Below, piece by piece: positions 40,980 through 48,086 of a stretch of 48,086 bases of DNA. The DNA is taken from the NCBI GenBank assembly GCA_017447625.1, contig JAFSNB010000043.1, positions 1-48,086 of the forward strand, given 5' to 3'. The DNA comes from Bacteroidaceae bacterium (lineage in GTDB: Bacteria > Bacteroidota > Bacteroidia > Bacteroidales > Bacteroidaceae). Numbering within the stretch: the stretch's first letter is position 1; each line of letters begins with the position of its first letter. The position numbers were made by a program, and so were the translations under genes. The notes beneath the pieces are model-generated. The model saw only the letters and a program-made list of their open reading frames with translations, made no database searches and was not told the origin of the DNA.

Positions 40980-43900
40980 ATGGCAAGAACCAACAACAAA
41001 GACGTCCACCGCGGCGTGGTACTTTACCTCGACGGCAAGGAAATCCCAAACAATGCACGCGCCATCCGCGCAGAGATGAAGAAGGTGAGGACAGAGATAG
41101 ACGGCATGACACGCGGGACGGAAGAATACAACCGGGCGGCAAAAAAAATAAAGACGTTGGATGCTGCACTACAGCATCACCGCGCACAACTGAAGTCTGT
41201 GGAGATGGCGCAGGAATCTATGTTCGCCAAAGGGAAACGATGGCTGAAGGATTACTCCGTGGCACTCATCACTACCTTCGAGGCGCTCACAGGTGTGGCC
41301 ATGCAGCTCAACAAGTTCCGCAAGATGGCGGCCGAACAGGAGGACGCTGCCGCCAACCTGAAGGCCCTCACCGGACTGGATGATGACAACATAGCCTGGC
41401 TGAAGCAGCAGGCCGAGACGCTCTCCACCACCATGGAGGCCTCCGGACTGCGCGTGCGCAAGTCGGTCACCGAGATCCTGGAGGCATACATGCTCGTGGG
41501 CTCGAAAAAACCGGAGCTGCTGAAGGACAAGGAGGCGCTGAACGCCGTCACCATCGAGGCCATGCGACTGGCCGAGGCAGCGAAGATGGAGCTGAAGGAT
41601 GCCGTGGCAGGCGTGACGCTGGCCATGAACCAGTATGGCGCCAGCGCCGAGGAGGCAGCGCGCTACGTCAACGTGCTGGCTGCCGGTTCGAAGTTCGGTG
41701 CCGTGGGCGTGGCCACGCAGACGGAATCCATCGTCAAGGCGGGTGTGGCGGCCAACATGGCCAAGGTACCTATCGAGCAGCTGGTGGGCGTACTGGAGAC
41801 ACTGGGCGAACGTGGCATCGAGGGACAGATCGCCGGCACGCAGCTGAAGACGTTCTTCCTGAAGCTGGAGGCCGGGGCCGAGGACACACGCCCGTCGGTG
41901 GTGGGCCTGCAGCAGGCGCTGGAGACGCTGGCAGCCAAAAACCTCAGCGTGACGGAGCTCACCAAGATGTTCGGGCTGGAGAGCATCAGCACCGCACAGG
42001 CGCTCATCAGCTCTGCAGACAAGGTGAAGTACTACACCGATGCCGTCACCGGCACGAACACAGCCGTGGAGCAGGCCGCCATCAACAGCGACACCACAGC
42101 AGCACGCATGGCCCAGGTGCGCAACCAGATCAACCTCACCGGGCAGGAACTGGCCAAGACGCTGGCTCCCATACTCAATAAGACAGTGGGATGGACGCGC
42201 AAGTTTGTCATGATACTGCCGGGACTGATTGACTGGATAAAGAAATGGGGACTGGAAATACTGGTGCTCGCTGCAGCTTATACTACATACGCGTACGGAG
42301 CACGTATGGCAGATGCCGTGACGAAAGCATGGCACGCAACGGTGCTCTTCTTCACTACCGGAATTGCCAAGATGCGGGCTGCTGTACAGCTGACTACACT
42401 GGCCATCAACTTCAACAGGAAGGCAATGGTGCAGATGGGGCTGCAGATGCGATCAATGAATACGCTGAGCAAACTATTCGTGGCCAGTCAGGCACTGGTG
42501 AGGGCTGCACTGCTGGCCGTGACTGGACAGACTACAAAGGCCGCACGCGCAATGGCTGTGTTCCAGCTGGTGATGAAGAGCGTCAATCCCTGGACTGCTG
42601 CAGCCGCTGCCATTGCCGCTGTAGGTACTGCCCTGTACGTTTATTATAAACGCGGCAAAGAGGCTGTGCATGTCAATAAGGAACTCAAACAGGCTCAGGA
42701 AGATGCAGCAACAAGGTACGACGAACAGAGCACCCACATCGAGAGGCTTAACAAAACCGTGCACGATGAGACGCTGGGCTATAGGCAGCGTAACAGTGCG
42801 CTGGAAGAGCTGAAGCGTCTGGTACCGGGATATGAGGCGAGCCTGACAAAGGAAGGGAAACTCATCAACGATAACACCACTGCCATCGACAACTATCTGA
42901 AACGGCTGAAAATGGAAATAGCCCTGAAAGCTCTTGAAGAACATCTGGTGGAAAGCCAGAAGAATGAGCGCAAGGCCAGGGATAAAAGGGATGACAACGA
43001 GGCCGAAGCTGCCAGACACTACAATGCCCGCATGGATGAGCAGGAAGGAAAGAACGGTACCATGGGAAGGTTCAATCCCATCAGGTGGGTCTGGCACGCC
43101 GCAGCTGAACAGTACTATGACTTCAAGGCTGGTAATGCAAAGGATGAACTGAAGCAGGCCGAGAAGGATACCGAGGAGCTTCAGACGGAGATTGACAACG
43201 TGACCAAGCAGCTGGACGAAATCCTTAATCAGGCTGCAGGTGGCGGTAACGGCGATGGTGGCAGCGGTGGCGGTAACGGCGATGGTGGCAGCGGTGGAGG
43301 TAACGGTGATCCTGAGACCGAGTCCGAACGCCAGAAGCGCATCCGCAAGGCCATCGAGGCGGTGAACACGGAGTATGACGCACGAGCCAATGACCTGAAG
43401 CAACAGTACATCGATGGACAGATAGCCACCGAGGAGGAATACAGCCGGGAGTTGGAGGCACTGGAGATGGAACGCCTGAACCGCCAACTGGAGATTGCCG
43501 GGCTTGAACCTGAGAAACGCGAACAAATAAGGGGGAAGATACTCGATATGACCATTAAGCTCCGCGAGCAGCTGAAGCAACAGGACGAAAAGCTGAAGAA
43601 GGACACCGAAAAGGCGGCCTCCGAACGCCTGAACATTTCCCGTCAGGCCATGCAGGACGCTCTTACTCAGATGCGCCGCACTCGCATCGAGGAGGGATTG
43701 ACCGAAGATGAATATGCACAACGGGTACTGGAGATACGCCGTGCCTTCTACCGTCAGGCCCTTCAGGATCAGGAACTGTCAGACCAGGAACGCCAGAAGC
43801 TGCAGCGTGAGGCCAACGAACTGGAGATAACAGAGGAGGAGCGCAAGCAGAAGAAACTGGAAGAGCTGGCACAGAAGCAGGAATACCGCCAGAGGCAGCT

Positions 43901-44612
43901 CTTCGATGCCCTGCGCTCTGCAGGCGAGGAGATGGGAGAGGCCCTGGGCGAATGGCTTACGGATACGGAGAATACCTTCGAGGACTTTTCCAAGCAGCTG
44001 CTGAAGACCATAGTCAAGACGGTGGAGAATATCATCACAGCGGCCATAGTTCAGCGTACGGTGGAGAATATCCGGACGCTGGGATTCTGGGGCATTGCAA
44101 AAGCTGCAGGAGAAATAGCTCTCATCAAGGCTGCAGGTGCTGCTCTCAATGGCCTCGTTGAGAACTTCTACACCGGCGGCTACACAGGCAGGGGGCAATG
44201 GGACGAACCGCGCGGAGTGGTTCATGCCGGAGAGTTCGTGGCCAACAGGTATGCAGTGGCCAACAGCGCCGTACGCCCGGTACTGGATATCATTGACCAG
44301 GCACAGAGACGCGGCACCATAGCCAACCTCACAGCCGAAGACATCATAGCAGCTGCCACACCATCGCGCCCATCAGCGGCACCTACTCACTCTCCAGCTA
44401 CCGTTCCCGTAGCTTCAGCATCGGGTGCTCCCGTACGTGATCCGGAACTGACAGCTGCCATCCGACTCCTTACACGCACCACGGCACGGGCTGCAGAAGC
44501 ATACCGCGAACCTGCACAGGCATATACATTCGTCGATGGCAGGGGTGGTGTGAACGAAGCACAGGCCCTGCTCGCACGCATGAAGACAAACGCCAGCCGC
44601 AGGAATAGTTAA
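40980..44612 (+). CDS. Tail tape measure protein
   Basis: 1210 residues. N-terminal coiled coil (~30-80), then a TP901-type tape-measure core (~95-400: AAEQEDAAANLKALTGL, GVAANMAKVPIEQLVGVLETLGERGIEG, INLTGQELAKTLAPI), several hydrophobic helices (~405-560), a Gly/Asp/Asn linker near 755-775, a second long coiled coil (~785-975) and a C-terminal hydrophobic and low-complexity part. It sets tail length and leaves with the DNA. Its length would predict a tail of roughly 180 nm if the common ~0.15 nm per residue rule holds. It stands far from the other tail genes. Confidence 0.9.
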   Translation: MARTNNKDVHRGVVLYLDGKEIPNNARAIRAEMKKVRTEIDGMTRGTEEYNRAAKKIKTLDAALQHHRAQLKSVEMAQESMFAKGKRWLKDYSVALITTFEALTGVAMQLNKFRKMAAEQEDAAANLKALTGLDDDNIAWLKQQAETLSTTMEASGLRVRKSVTEILEAYMLVGSKKPELLKDKEALNAVTIEAMRLAEAAKMELKDAVAGVTLAMNQYGASAEEAARYVNVLAAGSKFGAVGVATQTESIVKAGVAANMAKVPIEQLVGVLETLGERGIEGQIAGTQLKTFFLKLEAGAEDTRPSVVGLQQALETLAAKNLSVTELTKMFGLESISTAQALISSADKVKYYTDAVTGTNTAVEQAAINSDTTAARMAQVRNQINLTGQELAKTLAPILNKTVGWTRKFVMILPGLIDWIKKWGLEILVLAAAYTTYAYGARMADAVTKAWHATVLFFTTGIAKMRAAVQLTTLAINFNRKAMVQMGLQMRSMNTLSKLFVASQALVRAALLAVTGQTTKAARAMAVFQLVMKSVNPWTAAAAAIAAVGTALYVYYKRGKEAVHVNKELKQAQEDAATRYDEQSTHIERLNKTVHDETLGYRQRNSALEELKRLVPGYEASLTKEGKLINDNTTAIDNYLKRLKMEIALKALEEHLVESQKNERKARDKRDDNEAEAARHYNARMDEQEGKNGTMGRFNPIRWVWHAAAEQYYDFKAGNAKDELKQAEKDTEELQTEIDNVTKQLDEILNQAAGGGNGDGGSGGGNGDGGSGGGNGDPETESERQKRIRKAIEAVNTEYDARANDLKQQYIDGQIATEEEYSRELEALEMERLNRQLEIAGLEPEKREQIRGKILDMTIKLREQLKQQDEKLKKDTEKAASERLNISRQAMQDALTQMRRTRIEEGLTEDEYAQRVLEIRRAFYRQALQDQELSDQERQKLQREANELEITEEERKQKKLEELAQKQEYRQRQLFDALRSAGEEMGEALGEWLTDTENTFEDFSKQLLKTIVKTVENIITAAIVQRTVENIRTLGFWGIAKAAGEIALIKAAGAALNGLVENFYTGGYTGRGQWDEPRGVVHAGEFVANRYAVANSAVRPVLDIIDQAQRRGTIANLTAEDIIAAATPSRPSAAPTHSPATVPVASASGAPVRDPELTAAIRLLTRTTARAAEAYREPAQAYTFVDGRGGVNEAQALLARMKTNASRRNS
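43237..43308 (+). repeat. 27-bp coding repeat in the tape measure gene
   Basis: Two exact and one partial 27-bp units encode GGNGDGGSG-type repeats. They form a flexible linker between the hydrophobic core and the second coiled coil. Slippage here would change the protein length in steps of nine residues. Confidence 0.8.
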
Positions 44613-44640
44613 ATCGTAAATCGTCAAATCGTAAATCCTA
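44611..44640. repeat. 15-bp tandem repeat between tape measure and hub genes
   Basis: Units 44611-44625 and 44626-44640 share AAATCGTAAATC. They begin at the stop codon of the tape measure gene and end 3 bp before the next start. Confidence 0.7.
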
Positions 44641-44643
44641 ATC

Positions 44644-46446
44644 ATGATCCGCCTAGAAATCATAGACAGTAGCTCCGGAGTCACAATGGTGCCTCACCTC
44701 CCTTCCACTCTCGGCTTCGAACTGATAAGGGAAAACCCGTTCTTCGCCCGGAGAGGTGACTATACCTACGACATCGATATCTCTCTGAGAGACCCGCATA
44801 ACCGCGCCATTTACGACCATATAGACCGACTGACCAGAGCCGGCAGGCCACAGAACCGGAGAGCACGCCTGTACTGTGACGGACACGTCATCTGTGACGG
44901 TAAGGAGGTAATCCTGAAGAAGGAAGGTGACAACGTGAAGATCCAAATCCTCGCTGGCAACTCGGAACTGAATATCCTCACTGCAGACGAGAACCTGCGT
45001 ATCCGTGACATGGACTTCGGCTCTTTCACGGAACCGCGGGATCGTCAGACTTATCTGGGGCTGATATACCCTGATGTCCATATTGCTTACCCCACGGTGT
45101 TTACAGCTTATGCGTCAGATAAGGACAGCGATATAACGTACGACGTGCCTTATATCGGCAACAAAATGATATTTGAAAACGGGAACAGTCAGTACGACGG
45201 GAGAACACCTTCAAGGATGTTCCCCTTCCTGATGTACTACGTGGAGAAATTCATCCAGTTGCTGGGATTCACCATTGGCACCAATGAGTTGCTGCAGGAT
45301 GAGAGGTGGAAGAGGCTTATCATCATAAACGGATATCAGTTAGTCACAAGGGAACGGCAGATTGTGGCATCCAAGATGCTGCCTGACTGGTCGGCTGCTG
45401 AGTTCCTGCAGGAGATAGAGACATTCTTCAACTGCGTCATCGTCTGCAACCATGTCACCAAGGTTGCAAACATCCTCTCCGCAAAGTCCTTCTATTCATC
45501 CGCCAATACAGTCAGGCTCCGGGACGAAGATATCCTGGATGAATTCGACTGTGACTTCACTGTGGATGAGCAGTTCTACAATAACTATGCCAACGTGCAG
45601 TATAAAATGCCCGATAACGAATGGGGTAAGTATGCCTCTCTCTCTGAGGATGTGAGGAACAAATGCACGCGCGAAACAGCTGGCATAAGCGATCAACATA
45701 TAAGGAGTACTGACCAGTGGAAGATCTTCCATGACGAACAGTACGATTTTGACTACTTCAGCCTGTGGATTAAACAGGACGAGAATACAAGAGCCCATAC
45801 TATAAGGAGAGTTGATTTCTTCGCCCAGCATCTGGAGAATGTCGGCAGCGTGAACACAATGAGAATAGTTCCGGCTGAAATAAGAGTCGTTCAGGCTTTT
45901 CCCGCACAAGGACAGGGATGGCTTACATGCGCCATGCCGCAGTATGTGGAGAGAACGGAAGATCAGGATTTTGAAGAGTCGCTCGAGAACGGGATGGCAG
46001 AGGAAAAGACTATGGATACAATGCAGGTGGCGTTCTACGGTGCTATACGTCTGAGGAGATCTTATAGCGATGGCGTGGAAACCATGCCCTATGTGGCACC
46101 GATGTTATTCAACCAGAGATATCATACGCTGTGGGTAAACCTTCACCGGTACCAGGACATCATGGACGGGGCCGTGAGAATCACGGATAACGATATCACT
46201 GATGGCAGCAAGATGAACCTGGAACTCAATGGCGATGCAGGACGATTCGGGATGGACTTCAGCCAGTCGGCACAGGTGAACAGCAAAGAGGCCCGTACTA
46301 TACGCTTCCGGGGCGGAGCCGAACTGGATCCCACAAGACAGTATCTCATACATGGAAGACTTTTCGCCTGCCAACAGCTGAAATACACATACTCTAACGG
46401 CTCTCAGCACCCCGTCGTAGAGGGCATTTTCTTTCCTTGTTTATAA
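44644..46446 (+). CDS. Probable tail hub / distal tail protein
   Basis: 600 residues following the tape measure, the normal place for the tail hub. N-terminal beta-domain with YTYDIDISLRDPHNRAIYDHIDRL resembles hub domains; the middle has mixed alpha/beta parts (FPFLMYYVEKFIQLLGFTIG, SAAEFLQEIETFFNCVIVCN) and the end is beta-rich. ATG 44644. It converges with the integrase gene, the two stops being 19 bp apart. Confidence 0.65.
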   Translation: MIRLEIIDSSSGVTMVPHLPSTLGFELIRENPFFARRGDYTYDIDISLRDPHNRAIYDHIDRLTRAGRPQNRRARLYCDGHVICDGKEVILKKEGDNVKIQILAGNSELNILTADENLRIRDMDFGSFTEPRDRQTYLGLIYPDVHIAYPTVFTAYASDKDSDITYDVPYIGNKMIFENGNSQYDGRTPSRMFPFLMYYVEKFIQLLGFTIGTNELLQDERWKRLIIINGYQLVTRERQIVASKMLPDWSAAEFLQEIETFFNCVIVCNHVTKVANILSAKSFYSSANTVRLRDEDILDEFDCDFTVDEQFYNNYANVQYKMPDNEWGKYASLSEDVRNKCTRETAGISDQHIRSTDQWKIFHDEQYDFDYFSLWIKQDENTRAHTIRRVDFFAQHLENVGSVNTMRIVPAEIRVVQAFPAQGQGWLTCAMPQYVERTEDQDFEESLENGMAEEKTMDTMQVAFYGAIRLRRSYSDGVETMPYVAPMLFNQRYHTLWVNLHRYQDIMDGAVRITDNDITDGSKMNLELNGDAGRFGMDFSQSAQVNSKEARTIRFRGGAELDPTRQYLIHGRLFACQQLKYTYSNGSQHPVVEGIFFPCL

Positions 46447-46455
46447 TACGCGCGC

Positions 46456-46469
46456 GTGAGAGGCCTCAC
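46456..46469. terminator. Short hairpin between convergent genes
   Basis: GTGAG and CTCAC around AGGC lie where hub and integrase genes converge. No T-run, so weak. Confidence 0.35.
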
Positions 46470-47611
46470 AGCTTTCCCTCGTAGTTCTTCAGCTCCGGAT
46501 GCGCCGTCAGCTGCTCCTTCCTTATATACCTGTTCGTGGTCGCTATGCTGCTGTGACGCGCCTGGTCCTTTGCTACCACAAGGCCTACACGCTCCACGGT
46601 GTCCGTGATGCCCGTGTCCTTCAGGCTGTAGAACTTATAAGACTTGGGGAAACCGAGGGCCTTGCGTACCTTCGCCCAACGGTCGCGGTACTGCTTGGCC
46701 GTGCCGCGTTCTGCAGAAGGCAGGAATTCGTGACCGAAAAGATAATAGGTGGAGGGGGCGTTGAACACGCCCAGTTCCAGCATCATCTTCAGGACTACGG
46801 CCGGAAGAGTCACCTTGCCGTCCTTGTGGTTCTTTGACACCTCACGGCTGATGAACAGCGTCTGCTCCTTTACGTTGATGTCCTTCAGGCGGATGTAGGA
46901 CATTTCCTTCGGCCTGACAAGCGTATAATAGTGAACCATGCAGGCCAGAAGAAAAGGACGGTCGTTTGCCGTGAGATACGCCTGCAGCTTGGCCATGGCT
47001 GAGTCAGAGAGTGGCTTGCGCTCCTTCTCCGGCTCGCGCAGCTTCTCGATGCCAACGGTAGGATCCTTCGCTATGTAGCCGTGACCGATAAGCCAGCCAG
47101 ACAGGGACTGCAGCCAGCTCAGATAGTTGTTACGTGTGGCTGGCGAACAGCCGTGGTCGATATAGCAGTAGTCCAGATATTCCTCCACGAATACCCTGTC
47201 AAACTGGTAGGCATAAGTAAGGGGTACAGGCAGCGTCTTGTTGAAGTCATCGATGCGCTTCATGCGGCTCCTGTAGTTCTCCAGAGAGTCGATGCGCATG
47301 GCTCCGTCCTCCTGCTTCTTCTGTATGTAGGCCAGATACTTCGCAGATACGTCAGACCACAGGGCCAGACCCTTGGAACCGCTTGATTCAACCAGGGGAT
47401 TCCAGCCGCGACGGAGCTTCAGACCGATTTCGTTGCAGAAACGCAATGCCGCATCTCGCTGCTCCTTGCGGTTCTTGATATACCCGAACTTCTTCTTCAG
47501 GCGCACCAACTTCGGACACCCGGCCGCCACAGACACAGGATCCAGGACATAGTAATAAACATACGCAGATTTCGCCGTCTTCACAAAATGCGGAAGACGG
47601 AACTGCTCCAT
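46466..47611 (-). CDS. int: Tyrosine recombinase, phage integrase
   Basis: 381 residues from ATG 47611; an ATG at 47665 would add 18 residues and the frame is open up to TTG 47770 at the att core. N-terminal arm-binding and SAM-like core domains, then the catalytic domain with Arg in LVRPKEM, Lys in a beta hairpin, the Bacteroidetes variant YSLKDTGITD in place of HxLR, His in ARHSS and the nucleophile Tyr in TNRYIR. It joins attP to the tRNA-Pro 3' end. It is transcribed leftward, away from attR, and may be reached by read-through from the tRNA. Confidence 0.92.
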   Translation of the reverse strand: MEQFRLPHFVKTAKSAYVYYYVLDPVSVAAGCPKLVRLKKKFGYIKNRKEQRDAALRFCNEIGLKLRRGWNPLVESSGSKGLALWSDVSAKYLAYIQKKQEDGAMRIDSLENYRSRMKRIDDFNKTLPVPLTYAYQFDRVFVEEYLDYCYIDHGCSPATRNNYLSWLQSLSGWLIGHGYIAKDPTVGIEKLREPEKERKPLSDSAMAKLQAYLTANDRPFLLACMVHYYTLVRPKEMSYIRLKDINVKEQTLFISREVSKNHKDGKVTLPAVVLKMMLELGVFNAPSTYYLFGHEFLPSAERGTAKQYRDRWAKVRKALGFPKSYKFYSLKDTGITDTVERVGLVVAKDQARHSSIATTNRYIRKEQLTAHPELKNYEGKL

Positions 47612-47768
47612 ACCATCATAGCTTACTCTATTACGCGCGATGGTTTTTTTGTCGGAAAGATGCATTTTTTTGCATTGTTTGCCTACCAGACAACCAACGC
47701 TGATTAATAATAGTGGACCAAATTTGTCCCGCTTATCTAACGCAAAACGCAGTATCTGATTGACTTTC

Positions 47769-47805
47769 AATCTCGTACCACGCTTGAAGTCGGAAAGAGG
47801 AGACT
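47769..47805. repeat. attR: 37-bp direct repeat
   Basis: Identical to attL at 681-717. It overlaps the last 16 nt of the intact tRNA-Pro gene and the first half of its trailer hairpin. The integrase gene starts ~100-160 bp to the left. Confidence 0.93.
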
Positions 47806-47862
47806 CGAACTCCCGACCCCTACGTCCCGAACGTAGTGCGCTACCAACTGCGCTACTTTCCG
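47790..47862 (-). tRNA. tRNA-Pro (CGG)
   Basis: 73-nt cloverleaf on the minus strand: 7-bp acceptor stem CGGAAAG/CTTTCCG, D arm GCGC/GCGC, anticodon stem CTACG/CGTAG with loop TTCGGGA (anticodon CGG), T arm with TTCGAGT, discriminator A; CCA is not encoded. The gene is rebuilt intact by the phage copy of its 3' end. Confidence 0.93.
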
Positions 47863-47905
47863 ATTAAAGTGCATCGCGGACACCCGTGATGTCGTTTTGC
47901 GGGCG

Positions 47906-47913
47906 CAAAGGTA
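47906..47913 (-). promoter_or_regulatory. -7 element of the tRNA-Pro promoter
   Basis: Minus-strand TACCTTTG about 44 bp before the tRNA 5' end. A poor -33 is seen. It belongs to the host. Confidence 0.6.
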
Positions 47914-48005
47914 CAATCTTTTCCTGAAACTGCGAACAAATCCCCACTTTTTTTCTCGTTTTGGGGCTAAAATGTATGATTTGGGCAATATTTTTGCAGA
48001 AAAAC

Positions 48006-48036
48006 TTGCGCAGTCCAAACAATTGTCGTACCTTTG
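48006..48036 (+). promoter_or_regulatory. Promoter of the right-hand tRNA
   Basis: TTG 48006-48008, a 20-bp spacer and TACCTTTG 48029-48036 match the consensus and point to the tRNA at 48062. Confidence 0.8.
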
Positions 48037-48061
48037 CACCCGCAAATCGAAAGACGAGCAT

Positions 48062-48086
48062 GGTGTCATAGCTCAGTTGGTAGAGC
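48062..48086 (+). tRNA. tRNA, 5' part only
   Basis: The first 25 nt of a tRNA (acceptor strand GGTGTCA, then the D arm TAGCTCAGTTGGTAGAGC) are cut by the window end. The anticodon is outside, so the identity cannot be read. Confidence 0.8.

Noticed and set aside
41169-42335. Long minus-strand frame of 388 codons inside the tape measure gene
   Set aside because: Shadow of the G+C-rich coding strand; Leu/His/Arg/Cys-rich product without family features, and the forward gene is clear.
47612-47770. Integrase start at TTG 47770 inside the att core
   Set aside because: The coding part would then depend on the attachment core, and the extra residues do not look like an integrase N-terminus; ATG 47611 or 47665 is better.
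681-47805. Mu-like transposable phage
   Set aside because: No transposase genes; a tyrosine integrase and a 37-bp att repeat at a tRNA show site-specific integration.
47767-48069. Minus-strand frame over tRNA-Pro
   Set aside because: It runs straight through an intact tRNA gene and its promoter.

Overview
The window is an almost complete temperate phage genome (prophage) in a Bacteroidales chromosome, of the Bacteroides/Prevotella type, with a little host DNA on each side. The host call rests on many promoters of the Bacteroidetes form (TTG, 19-21 bp, TAnnTTTG), near absence of Shine-Dalgarno sites, and Bacteroidetes-style tyrosine integrase and phage proteins. A 37-bp direct repeat (681-717 and 47769-47805) marks attL and attR. 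The right copy overlaps the 3' end of an intact tRNA-Pro(CGG). Repeat to repeat the element is 47,088 bp. A tape measure protein without any visible contractile sheath gene suggests a siphovirus.

Layout. 1-680: host flank with one unrecognised small gene. 778-3116: leftward repressor, operator region and a run of small early genes, including an 87-bp partial duplication. 3165-7632: primase-helicase, a possible iteron origin (6236-6481) and two unknown genes. 7727-10637: ClpP-type prohead protease with a nested scaffold, major capsid protein and another structural gene. 10758-15097: accessory genes (one phospholipase-D-like), probable small terminase and large terminase. 15098-21179: accessory zone with long structured intergenic regions, a phosphoribosyltransferase, a small leftward cassette, an exonuclease-BRCT gene and a candidate structured RNA (19822-20120). 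21353-30277: membrane proteins, portal, head-tail and tail genes. 30305-35375: a diversity-generating retroelement (DGR) comprising a 1057-residue target protein with variable repeat, template repeat and reverse transcriptase. 35372-46446: another tail protein, amidase endolysin, a retropepsin-like protease pair, tape measure and a likely tail hub. 46466-47611: integrase, leftward, next to attR.

How it fits together. The integrase uses the tRNA-Pro 3' end. The repressor and the divergent early promoter at 1272-1322 probably set lysogeny. The structural genes build a tailed particle whose fibre-like protein is diversified by the DGR: all 13 differences between template and variable repeat lie at template adenines, and all nine template Asn codons have changed. 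The DGR is the best supported special system here. The structured RNA candidate at 19822-20120 is the least explained one. All function calls are from reading the sequence; no database search was run.
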